From NCBI GenBank assembly GCA_002314265.1, contig DCEW01000103.1, forward strand, positions 1 to 14,338: 14,338 bases of DNA, in the 5' to 3' direction. The position numbers and the translations under genes were made by a program. The stretch is from Flavobacteriales bacterium UBA1820. Lineage in GTDB: Bacteria > Bacteroidota > Bacteroidia > Flavobacteriales > UBA1820. The notes beneath the pieces were generated by a model. The model saw only the letters and a program-made list of their open reading frames with translations, was not told the DNA's origin and ran no database searches. The number at the start of each line of letters is the position of its first letter. Position 1 is the stretch's first letter. Shown here in pieces: positions 6,292 to 13,330 of this stretch.

Positions 6292-6310
6292 ATATCTTTC
6301 ACAAAGATAT
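6292..6310 (-). promoter_or_regulatory. -7 element inside an 8-bp perfect palindrome
   Basis: TATCTTTG (minus strand, 6309-6302) lies 19 nt before the hypothetical membrane protein start. It is embedded in ATATCTTT-CAC-AAAGATAT, a perfect inverted repeat with 8-bp arms. The overlap of a palindrome with the core promoter is typical of a repressor-binding site but could also be chance in AT-rich DNA. Confidence 0.45.
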
Positions 6311-6336
6311 GAAAAAGCCGAGCACACCAGATGCCC

Positions 6337-6945
6337 TTATTTGCGGTTCAGCGCTCCTTTGAACAAAGGCTCCTCGGGACATTCGTCGATGGACTTGATC
6401 TTTCGCGCCGGGACACCTGCCACGATCGCCCCGGCAGGGACATCCCGAGCCACCACGGCACCGGCCGCCACGATTGCGTCGTCCCCGATGCTCACCCCCG
6501 GAAGGATCGTCGCCTGCGAGCCGACCCATACCCCTTTCCCCAAGCGGATGGGTGCCGGATAGGTCGCCTTGCGGCGAGCCGGGGAAAAACCATGGTTGAG
6601 CGTAGCGAAAACCACCTGATGGCCGATCTGGCAACCATCGCCTATGTACACCCCTCCATGATCCTGAAAGTGGCAGCAAGCATTGATAAAGACCTCCTTG
6701 CCGAGGTGGATGTTCCGCCCGAAATCGGTATAGAACGGAGGGAAAACCCGCAACGAAGGATCTACCGGGCGGCCAAACAAGCGGGAAAGCAACTCCCGCA
6801 CCTGATCGGCCGTATGAAACGAAGCATTCAGCTCGAAGGTGATGCGACGAGCCTGTTCGCTCATCCGGTTCATAAAATCGCCTATTTCCGGGGTATCGAG
6901 TGCCCGACCCGTCCCGACGTATTCCAAAAACTGTTCCAGCGTCAT
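6337..6945 (-). CDS. Sugar O-acetyltransferase-like hexapeptide-repeat protein (maltose acetyltransferase family)
   Basis: A 202-aa cytoplasmic acetyl-CoA-dependent transferase. The N-terminal helical part (1-60) resembles the Mac domain. Residues 75-183 are a left-handed parallel beta-helix built of hexapeptide repeats, such as VYIGDG, IRLGKGVWVGS and VSIGDDAIVAAGAVV. The catalytic His is probably His118 in LNHGF. The C-terminal cap VAGVPARKIKSI is typical of this family. The acceptor sugar or other hydroxyl substrate cannot be told. The start at 6945 follows an A-rich AGAAGAAAAAA stretch; 28 further in-frame codons upstream have no family resemblance. A gap of 144 nt separates it from the CMD gene, so it may be transcribed separately or at the end of that operon. 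Confidence 0.88.
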   Translation of the reverse strand: MTLEQFLEYVGTGRALDTPEIGDFMNRMSEQARRITFELNASFHTADQVRELLSRLFGRPVDPSLRVFPPFYTDFGRNIHLGKEVFINACCHFQDHGGVYIGDGCQIGHQVVFATLNHGFSPARRKATYPAPIRLGKGVWVGSQATILPGVSIGDDAIVAAGAVVARDVPAGAIVAGVPARKIKSIDECPEEPLFKGALNRK

Positions 6946-6992
6946 TTTTTTCTTCTCGATCTGCAATTGATTTCCTCGGGGCAAATCCTCCT

Positions 6993-7011
6993 CCCGGAGC
7001 GTCCCTCCGGG
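6993..7011 (-). other. GC-rich hairpin upstream of the acetyltransferase
   Basis: CCCGGAG (6993-6999) and CTCCGGG (7005-7011) form a perfect 7-bp stem with a 5-nt loop, 47 nt before the acetyltransferase start. No T-run follows on either strand, so it is not a standard terminator. A near-consensus -7 element TACTTTTT lies upstream at 7056-7049. Confidence 0.35.
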
Positions 7012-7089
7012 CAAAGCAACGACCTGCACCGTTTTGTTTTCAGTGGATAAAAAGTATGCTCCCTGTACGTCCTCCTTTCCAGCGGCTAC

Positions 7090-7950
7090 TCAACGCGGCT
7101 GGGGAGCGACTTCAGCGTCCCGCAGCGCTTTCAGCGCTTTGATCGCCGGAGGAAAACCGACATACGGCAGGCATTGGAGCACAGCGGCCGCCAACTCCTC
7201 CCGCGAATTACCCGCCTTGAGGTTGCCCTCCACGTGGGAATGCAGTGCCTCGTCCGCATCCAAAGCCGTGAGGACGCAGAAGGTAAGCAGTTCTCGCGTC
7301 TGCAGGTCCAAACCACCCCGGGTATAGATGTCGCCGAAGCCGTATCCCGTCAACCATTCGGCTGCCCGGTCGCCCAAACCGCCCGGCACGCCGGAGAGCT
7401 GACGCGCCATCCGGTCTCCATAGAGCCGCTGCTGGATCTCCCGGCCTTTTTCATACCGGTTTTCTTCGTTTACCGTCCCTTGAGGGGGAAGCGGAAGGTC
7501 GATCCCGTTTTCCCGGAACACCTGCTCCAAAACGCTCAAGGCGTTGAGCGTGCGGGGAAATCCGATAAAGGGCGCACACTGATACACCGCTTCGTGCAAT
7601 TCCACCGGCGAAACTCCTACGCGCAAGGCCGCCGCTGCATGTGCTTTGAGTTGGGGAAGAGTCTGTATCGTAGTGAGAACGGTACAAGTGATCAGTTCCC
7701 TTGTTTTCACCTCGAGCGGCCCGGCGGTAAAGACTTCCCCGAAGATGAATTTCTGGAGGATGTCCATCATTTCCCGGTCGTTTCCCTGGCCCGTGAGGGC
7801 CTCTCCGCCGAACAAGGCCCGGTAATTGTCCTGACAAATACTTATTCTATCCATCTCTTCTCCTGATTTTTCCGCGCTCTGCTGAGCAGCGAGCGGGAGC
7901 AGCGAAACAAACATTGCCAGCAGCCCCGCTCCTATCTTCTTCTTGTCCAT
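7090..7950 (-). CDS. Exported tandem carboxymuconolactone-decarboxylase-family protein
   Basis: A 286-aa protein with an N-terminal signal peptide (1-22, cleavage likely near LAAQ), so the periplasm is expected. It contains two CMD/AhpD-like domains, at about 60-145 and 165-277. Their matching segments are TRELITCTVL/TRELLTFCVL, KAHAAAALRVG/HSHVEGNLKAG and YQCAPFIGFPRTLNAL/LQCLPYVGFPPAIKAL. Each has one Cys rather than the CxxC of AhpD, so a peroxidase partner activity of the AhpD type is unlikely. True decarboxylase activity is not implied by the name. It lies 9 nt downstream of the alpha/beta-hydrolase gene and is probably in the same operon, under control of the divergent AraC regulators. 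An internal Met33 could give a cytoplasmic form. Confidence 0.9.
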   Translation of the reverse strand: MDKKKIGAGLLAMFVSLLPLAAQQSAEKSGEEMDRISICQDNYRALFGGEALTGQGNDREMMDILQKFIFGEVFTAGPLEVKTRELITCTVLTTIQTLPQLKAHAAAALRVGVSPVELHEAVYQCAPFIGFPRTLNALSVLEQVFRENGIDLPLPPQGTVNEENRYEKGREIQQRLYGDRMARQLSGVPGGLGDRAAEWLTGYGFGDIYTRGGLDLQTRELLTFCVLTALDADEALHSHVEGNLKAGNSREELAAAVLQCLPYVGFPPAIKALKALRDAEVAPQPR

Positions 7951-7959
7951 ACCAGCCGA

Positions 7960-9048
7960 TCAGTTTTCACAAAGATAACGGTCGAAGAACTGTTCGATGG
8001 CCTCGAAGGGGATCTTGTCCAAATTGTCGTACAAGTCGGTGTGGTTGGCTCCGGGGACGATGAGCAGTTCCTTGTTCTCACCCTGAAGCCGTTTGAAGGC
8101 GTCCTGGCTAAAGTAGAGCGAATGCGCCTTCTCGCCGTGCACCAGCAGTACAGCGCTGCGGATTTCGCCGATGTAGGTCAGGATGGGCATGTTGATAAAC
8201 GACAGCGACGAGGTGACGTTCCATCCGGCGTTCGAGTTGAGCGAGCGCGGGTGATAACCGCGTTCGGTCTTGTAATACGCGTAGTAATCCTTGACGAACT
8301 GCGGCGCATCCTCCGGCAGAGGATCCACCACACCTCCGGCCAAAGCATACGTCCCCTCCCGGTAGTCCTCCGTACGTTGGGCATTGAGCCGGCTGCGCAA
8401 AGCATAACGGGCATCGGGGTTGTCATCGGCATCGAAATACCCATTGGCCGTCACACGGCTCATGTCGTACATGGTCGCGGCGACGGTAGCCTTGATGCGC
8501 GTATCGATGGCCGCCGCATTGAGGGCAAAGCCCCCCCAACCGCAAATACCGAGGATGCCGATACGCTCCGGATCCACGTCGTCCCGGGTGGAAAGGTAGT
8601 CCACCGCAGCGCAAAAATCCTCGGTATTGATATCGGGCGAGGCTACGTTGCGCGGCGAGCCGCCGCTCTCCCCGGTAAACGAAGGGTCAAATGCCAAGGT
8701 GAGAAAGCCCCTTTCGGCCAACTGCTGGGCATAGAGCCCCGAAGACTGTTCTTTCACGGCACCGAAAGGTCCGCTCACTGCGATGGCGGGGAGTTTCTTT
8801 CCCTGCGCATCCTTGGGCATGTACAGATCGGCCGCCAGGGTGATCCCGTAGCGATTGTGAAACGTAACTTTCGTGTGGTTTACCCGGTCGCTCTGCGGGA
8901 ATACCTTGTCCCACTGATCGGTAAGGTTCAATTTTTCTTCCATGGTATCTTGAGGGTTTTTCGGAGTTTGCGGGGCAGGAGAGGCGCATCCGGCCAGGCA
9001 CAAGGCCACACCGAGTACCGTTCCTGCTTTCTTGATGGTAAGATTCAT
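7960..9048 (-). CDS. Alpha/beta-hydrolase lipoprotein with Cys nucleophile
   Basis: A 362-aa protein with a lipoprotein signal ending in LAGC (18-21), so it is anchored in the membrane facing the periplasm or outside. The hydrolase core contains the oxyanion-side SGPFGAVKEQSSG (92-104). The nucleophile elbow is GICGWGG (167-173), with Cys169 where Ser is usual, and the catalytic His is probably His336 in PGANHTDLYD. The acid is uncertain (HGEKAHS, 304-310). Cys nucleophiles are known from dienelactone hydrolase, and this elbow is shared by a group of Bacteroidota hydrolases as far as I recall. The substrate is unknown. It lies between the cupin-flavodoxin gene (82 nt) and the CMD gene (9 nt). 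Confidence 0.9.
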   Translation of the reverse strand: MNLTIKKAGTVLGVALCLAGCASPAPQTPKNPQDTMEEKLNLTDQWDKVFPQSDRVNHTKVTFHNRYGITLAADLYMPKDAQGKKLPAIAVSGPFGAVKEQSSGLYAQQLAERGFLTLAFDPSFTGESGGSPRNVASPDINTEDFCAAVDYLSTRDDVDPERIGILGICGWGGFALNAAAIDTRIKATVAATMYDMSRVTANGYFDADDNPDARYALRSRLNAQRTEDYREGTYALAGGVVDPLPEDAPQFVKDYYAYYKTERGYHPRSLNSNAGWNVTSSLSFINMPILTYIGEIRSAVLLVHGEKAHSLYFSQDAFKRLQGENKELLIVPGANHTDLYDNLDKIPFEAIEQFFDRYLCEN

Positions 9049-9130
9049 GTTTTTTTCTATTTTATTTATGTATTCGACCCTTTGCGATCGATCCGTCGCT
9101 TTCTACAATTGGACAGGTTCGCTTTCGTTT

Positions 9131-10201
9131 TTACTCTTGCGTACCGGAAAGCCACTGCTCGATCCGTGCCTTGTCCGGGAAAGAGTTGAGCAGGCGTCCT
9201 TTCTTCCAGTCTATCTGCGGATACGCCGCCCGAAGGCTCCGTTCGCTGGCTTCGATCCCGCTGCCGCCCGAGGTGGCAAAGGGGATTACCGGCCGGCCGG
9301 AGAGATCGCTATGCTCCAAAAACGTTTCGATGATCCGGGGAGCGAGGTCCCACCAGATCGGGTAACCGATAAATATCCGCCGGTATCCTTCCACGTCGGG
9401 CATCCGGCCGGCGATCGCCGGCCGGGAAGCCGGATCGCGCATCTCGACGCTGCTGCGACTCTGTGCATCGCGCCAGTTGAGATCGGCAGCGGAATACTCC
9501 TCGGCGGGACGTATCCGGTAGAGGTCCGCCCCCAGGAGGGCCGCCAAACGTTCCGCTGCGGCCTGCGTGGTTCCCGTGCAGGAAAAATACACCACCAGGT
9601 CTTTCTTTTCGCTCGCCGGAGTGTCGTTTCCTTCTGTCCTGCCTGCCTTTGAAAGCAGCTCACCTTTCCCGGCAGACGGTGCCTGAGAGGTATCCGCCGT
9701 TGCCTGAGCGTATTCCCGATCGCTTACCGGCTCCAGCCAAGTGTTGCGGTTGGTCTGCGGATGGCATTCGATGGCCAGATGGGAAAACCAGCTGTCGGGA
9801 GCCGCTCCATGCCAATGGATCACTCCGGGAGCGATCTCCACCACGTCGCCCGGAGTCAGTTTCCGGGCCGGTCGGTCTTTTTCCTGATAATACCCTACTC
9901 CGCCTACCGCGATCAATATCTGCCCGCCGGTATGGCTGTGCCAATGGTTGCGGCAAGAGGGTTCGAAGGTTACGTTGGATATCGGAACTCCCAGTTCCGA
10001 ATCTCCGGTCAGCGGCGCCAGGTACGAACGACCGGTAAAGTACCGGGCATACGCCGTGTTTTCTTCTCCCACCGGAAAAGCGCTGACTGCTTGGGGTTGT
10101 TTTTCTGTTTTTTCCATATTCTGTGCGGATACCTCGCCGGGAAGGACTGCCAGGAGCACTCCGGCGAGAATAAAGATGAAGGTTTTGAGACAATGATGCA
10201 T
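9131..10201 (-). CDS. Secreted cupin-flavodoxin fusion protein
   Basis: A 356-aa two-domain protein. Residues 1-26 are a Sec-type signal peptide (hydrophobic core FIFILAGVLLAVL, end EVSA). Residues 45-150 are a cupin with metal ligands NHWHSHTGGQ (85-94, His86, His88 or His90, Gln94) and the second motif PGVIHWHG (125-132). A polar linker (155-198) precedes a flavodoxin-like domain (200-352) with the FMN phosphate loop SCTGTT (207-212), GYPIWWDLAP (279-288) and SGGSGI (311-316). Similar cupins and flavodoxins are often separate neighbours of CMD and alpha/beta-hydrolase genes; here they are one polypeptide. The frame stays open upstream as far as 11260, antisense to the AraC gene, but the signal peptide and the -7 element fix the start at 10201. 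A redox role is likely; the substrate is unknown. Confidence 0.88.
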   Translation of the reverse strand: MHHCLKTFIFILAGVLLAVLPGEVSAQNMEKTEKQPQAVSAFPVGEENTAYARYFTGRSYLAPLTGDSELGVPISNVTFEPSCRNHWHSHTGGQILIAVGGVGYYQEKDRPARKLTPGDVVEIAPGVIHWHGAAPDSWFSHLAIECHPQTNRNTWLEPVSDREYAQATADTSQAPSAGKGELLSKAGRTEGNDTPASEKKDLVVYFSCTGTTQAAAERLAALLGADLYRIRPAEEYSAADLNWRDAQSRSSVEMRDPASRPAIAGRMPDVEGYRRIFIGYPIWWDLAPRIIETFLEHSDLSGRPVIPFATSGGSGIEASERSLRAAYPQIDWKKGRLLNSFPDKARIEQWLSGTQE

Positions 10202-10230
10202 AGCCGAGGTTCCGTTCTTTTTTTCAAGGA

Positions 10231-10238
10231 CAAAATTA
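10231..10238 (-). promoter_or_regulatory. -7 element of the cupin-flavodoxin operon
   Basis: TAATTTTG on the minus strand is an exact TAnnTTTG match and ends 29 nt before the start codon. No good TTTG is seen at the -33 spacing, which would fit a promoter that needs an activator such as the divergent AraC proteins. Confidence 0.5.
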
Positions 10239-10264
10239 CCGGCAACCCCCGCCCCTGTTTGTAG

Positions 10265-10282
10265 ACGATTTACGGAAATCGT
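10265..10282. promoter_or_regulatory. Candidate operator dyad between divergent promoters
   Basis: ACGATTT-ACGG-AAATCGT is a perfect inverted repeat with 7-bp arms, 27 bp upstream of the minus-strand -7 element. A further half site CGATTT occurs at 10295-10300, within a CCCGGATTCCCGATTTGCCC context. The position suits binding by the AraC-family regulator encoded next door; binding is inferred. Confidence 0.45.
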
Positions 10283-10336
10283 TACCCGGATTCCCGATTT
10301 GCCCGGCGAGCCAAAACGCATTCGCGGGAAATGCAT

Positions 10337-10344
10337 TACTTTTG
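10337..10344 (+). promoter_or_regulatory. -7 element of the first AraC gene
   Basis: TACTTTTG is an exact TAnnTTTG match that ends 25 nt before the ATG at 10370. It also excludes the earlier in-frame ATG at 10331, which would lie upstream of the promoter core. Confidence 0.55.
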
Positions 10345-10369
10345 CCGCAAAGCAATCCCCCATTCGGCC

Positions 10370-11275
10370 ATGGAAGAAGACATCCTGAAACTCGACTCGG
10401 TAGACAAGTACAACAAACTCTTCGGGTTGGAAACCCTCCACCCGCAGGTGAGCGTGATCGACCTCTCGAAAGCCACACTCCGCCCCTCCCACCTGCGGAT
10501 CCACTACGGCGTCTATGCCCTGTACCTGAAAAATACCCGATGCGGAGACATCCTCTACGGCCGCCAGAGCTACGACTACCAGGACGGCACGATCGTCTGC
10601 TTCGCCCCCGGCCAGTACGTCGAAACGACGATGGACCCCCAGGTGCAACCCGACGCCTACGGTGTTTTGTTCCACCCGGACCTGATCCGGGGAACAGCCC
10701 TGGGCCAGGAGATCCGCAACTACACGTTCTTCTCCTACCAGACGCGGGAAGCGCTGCACGTCTCCCAACAGGAGCGGCAGACGATCCTGGAATGCCTCCA
10801 TCAGATCGAGACCGAACTCCACCACAGCATCGACAAACACAGCCGGCGGCTCATCACGGCCCACATCGGCCTGCTGCTGGACTACTGCATGCGGTTTTAC
10901 GAACGGCAATTCACCACGCGCACCCAGGTAAACAAAGACATCCTGATGCGCTTTGAAACCCTGTTGGACGAATACTTCGACAGCGACGCCCCGCAGCGTG
11001 AAGGACTGCCCAGCGTACGGTACTTCGCCGACCGGGTCTTCCTCTCGCCCAACTATTTCGGCGACCTGATCCGCAAACAGACCGGGGTAACCGCCTCGGA
11101 ATACATCCAAAACAAACTCATCGAGCGCGCCAAAGAAGCGCTGCTCTCCTCCGGGAAAACGATGAGCGAGATCGCCTACAGTCTGGGATTCCAATACCCC
11201 CAGCACTTGAGCCGAATGTTCAAACGGGTCGTCGGCTGCACTCCCCAGGAATTCCGCCACGGACTTTCCTGCTGA
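10370..11275 (+). CDS. AraC-family transcriptional regulator 1
   Basis: A 301-aa regulator. The C-terminal part (about 215-300) is an AraC/XylS double helix-turn-helix: VFLSPNYFGDLIRKQTGVT (first HTH) and MSEIAYSLGFQYPQHLSRMFKRVVGCTPQEFR (265-296, written here only as its range and ends MSEIAYSLGF and TPQEFR). The N-terminal 200 residues carry a cupin-like sensor typical of Bacteroidota AraC proteins, with FAPGQY, GVLFHPDLIRG and FFSYQTREALHVSQQER. It is divergent from the cupin-flavodoxin/hydrolase/CMD operon, which it probably controls. A second AraC paralog follows after 35 nt. Confidence 0.92.
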   Translation: MEEDILKLDSVDKYNKLFGLETLHPQVSVIDLSKATLRPSHLRIHYGVYALYLKNTRCGDILYGRQSYDYQDGTIVCFAPGQYVETTMDPQVQPDAYGVLFHPDLIRGTALGQEIRNYTFFSYQTREALHVSQQERQTILECLHQIETELHHSIDKHSRRLITAHIGLLLDYCMRFYERQFTTRTQVNKDILMRFETLLDEYFDSDAPQREGLPSVRYFADRVFLSPNYFGDLIRKQTGVTASEYIQNKLIERAKEALLSSGKTMSEIAYSLGFQYPQHLSRMFKRVVGCTPQEFRHGLSC

Positions 11276-11310
11276 CCGGCAAAAAGAGAGAAAAAAACGA
11301 GAAAAAAATC

Positions 11311-12159
11311 ATGACCTGCGAACGGACTTCCGGACTGCACATCGGAGGCTGCACGGAACACCTTTGCGCAGCCGATGTGCAGACACTCCTGCCGGGATAT
11401 TTCCTGCTGATGTTACTGAATTCCCCGGCCGATGCGGACTTCGGGAAACTCCCGTGCGACTTTTCCGATGGCATCTGGAGGGGGCTCTCCCCGCAGCGGA
11501 TCGAGTTTGCCGCAAGGACCGGTGCCGCTCCGCTTCCCTGCCGGGAATGGATTGCCTTTCACCCGGATCTTTTCACCGGAATGCCTCAGGAAAATCCTCT
11601 GGAAACCTGTTCGTTTTTCGCCTACCATCCCTCGGAAGCCCTGCACCTCTCGCAACAGGAACGCGGAATCCTCACGGAAGCCATCCGGCAGATGCGCCAG
11701 GAAGCCTCCCGGCAGCCGGATCCCTACCAGCATACGATCCTCATCCGCCACTTGAGCCGCCTGCTGGGGTACACCCTCCGCTTTTACGAACGGCAATTCA
11801 TCACCCGCTCCCCACAGGCTGCTCCGCTGCTTGCCCAGTACCGCTCCTACCTCCGGGAATGGATCTTGCAAGGAAACTGGGGTGCGCAGGGACCGCTCTC
11901 CGTCCAACGCTGTGCCCACCGGTTCCACCTCTCCCCGGCTTACCTGGAAGACCTGCTGCGGTTTGAGACCGGATACGGACACCTGTCCCACCTGGAACGC
12001 CAACGCCTCGACATCGCCAAAGAAAAACTATCCCATCCTCACGCATCCCTCGCCCGGATCGCCGCGGAACTAGGATTTTCCTCTCCGCAGGGATTCCAAG
12101 TCTTTTTCCGCAAAACGACCGGCCTTTCTCCCCGGCAATACGCCCTGCGGATACACTGA
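11311..12159 (+). CDS. AraC-family transcriptional regulator 2 (tandem paralog)
   Basis: A 282-aa regulator that shares diagnostic blocks with the preceding AraC protein: FHPDLFTG (83-90), SFFAYHPSEALHLSQQER (101-118) and RFYERQFITR (157-166). The HTH region runs from about 198 to 280, with FHLSPAYLEDLLRFETGY and LARIAAELGFSSPQGFQVFF. The first 75 residues diverge from the paralog and are shorter, which points to a changed ligand-sensing part. The start follows an AGAAAAAAATC stretch and lies 35 nt after the first gene, so the two are probably co-transcribed. It converges on the beta-propeller gene with only 22 bp between the stop codons. Confidence 0.9.
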   Translation: MTCERTSGLHIGGCTEHLCAADVQTLLPGYFLLMLLNSPADADFGKLPCDFSDGIWRGLSPQRIEFAARTGAAPLPCREWIAFHPDLFTGMPQENPLETCSFFAYHPSEALHLSQQERGILTEAIRQMRQEASRQPDPYQHTILIRHLSRLLGYTLRFYERQFITRSPQAAPLLAQYRSYLREWILQGNWGAQGPLSVQRCAHRFHLSPAYLEDLLRFETGYGHLSHLERQRLDIAKEKLSHPHASLARIAAELGFSSPQGFQVFFRKTTGLSPRQYALRIH

Positions 12160-12181
12160 CCCCTCCCTTTCCCGGGATGCG

Positions 12182-13294
12182 CTATCGCGTCTTCCCGGTC
12201 GTATTCTCCCCGGAAGACGTCTGCGGCAAAGAATATACATGTACCCAGTCGAAATCCTCCAGGTCGTTGCGGGTAAAGAGAAAGCGATCGTCGCCCGTAA
12301 CCAGAATGTCCGTAGCTGGACTTGCCAACTCGAAAGCCTCTGCCTGCGGGTCGTCCCAACCGTAACGATAGACGATGCCCCGACGGAACTCCGCCGTCTT
12401 TGCCTGCCAGTCGGACACCTCGAATTCGATGTAGAGCGTATAAATATACCGATCCGTAGCGGCAAAACCGGTGATGCCCCGCTGGGAAGTTCTGCTGCGC
12501 ACCGTCCGCGCCCGCTCGAGGGCTGCGTCGTCCAACGACTCGCCGAGAGAGTGCAACAGGCGCAGTTTTCCCTCGGGGAACACTCGGTACACATCGATAT
12601 GGCGCACCAGTTCGTACACCAAGGCCACCCGGTCGCCCCGGGCGATGACCTTCGGGGTATTGACCCGGGAGAGGGAATACATCCGCCCCTGCTCGTCGTA
12701 CTGCGCCTCGACTACCGTCTGGAGCGGTACCGAATCGAGATCGCTCCCGTCCAGGAGCGAGCGCACGTAAAAATACTCCTCTTCCCGACCATCCGCCAGT
12801 TTCTTGGTCCCTAAAAATTCCCCCGCCAGCGGCCTGTCGTCCGAGAACACCTTGCTGTCCGGGAACGAAGGCAGGGTATCGGTTTGCACCCAGGTGGTAT
12901 CCCCCACCGAAAATACTTTAAGGGCATTCGAACGGAAATCCTGCAACATCACTTCGCCCGTATCGCCGTCCCATGCGTTGGCGATGGTAACCGCGGCAAA
13001 CTCTCCCGGCCCATCCCCGCGCCGCCCCCAGGTATAGAGAAAACGGAAATCCGGCAGGCGGTACACGTAAAACAAACTGTCCGTTCCCTGAGCCTGCACG
13101 ATGGCTTTTCCGGCGCTAACGGCCCATCGAGAAGGTTTGACGATCTGATGGATGGCGATGCTGTCGCCCTCGATCCTTCGGGGTTCGGGAAGTCCTTCGC
13201 CTCCGCCTGCCCCCGAGGAGCAGCCAGCCAACCACAACGCCCCGATCCCTGCACCGAGGCACGATAAAAAGCGTCTTCGCATCTTTTTCTTCAT
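12182..13294 (-). CDS. Six-bladed beta-propeller lipoprotein (BF3164/TolB-like)
   Basis: A 370-aa lipoprotein with a basic N-terminus (MKKKMRRR) and lipobox WLAGC (21-25). The body has the features of Bacteroidota six-bladed propellers: DSLFYVYRLPDFRFLYTWG followed by RRGDGPGEF (91-99), then repeated blade-like segments such as DRVALVYELVRHIDVYR, FAATDRYIYTLY and DDRFLFTRNDLEDFDWVHVY. Such proteins are surface or periplasmic and of unknown function. The start at 13294 is preceded by AAGGATAG; an in-frame ATG at 13315, only 15 nt after the upstream stop codon, is a possible alternative. It is paralogous to the next gene upstream and probably in the same operon. Confidence 0.9.
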   Translation of the reverse strand: MKKKMRRRFLSCLGAGIGALWLAGCSSGAGGGEGLPEPRRIEGDSIAIHQIVKPSRWAVSAGKAIVQAQGTDSLFYVYRLPDFRFLYTWGRRGDGPGEFAAVTIANAWDGDTGEVMLQDFRSNALKVFSVGDTTWVQTDTLPSFPDSKVFSDDRPLAGEFLGTKKLADGREEEYFYVRSLLDGSDLDSVPLQTVVEAQYDEQGRMYSLSRVNTPKVIARGDRVALVYELVRHIDVYRVFPEGKLRLLHSLGESLDDAALERARTVRSRTSQRGITGFAATDRYIYTLYIEFEVSDWQAKTAEFRRGIVYRYGWDDPQAEAFELASPATDILVTGDDRFLFTRNDLEDFDWVHVYSLPQTSSGENTTGKTR

Positions 13295-13330
13295 TCTATC
13301 CTTATTCCTTGTCATTACTTGTCTTCCCTC

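Noticed and set aside
10202..11260. 353 further in-frame codons upstream of the cupin-flavodoxin start, antisense to the first AraC gene
   Set aside because: They mirror the AraC coding frame on the other strand, as happens in GC-rich genes. A signal peptide and a promoter element at 10201-10238 fix the real start.
12160..12205. Possible bidirectional terminator between the convergent AraC2 and propeller genes
   Set aside because: Only imperfect pairing (GGGATGCGC with GCGTCTTCCC) inside the propeller 3' end and no T-run.
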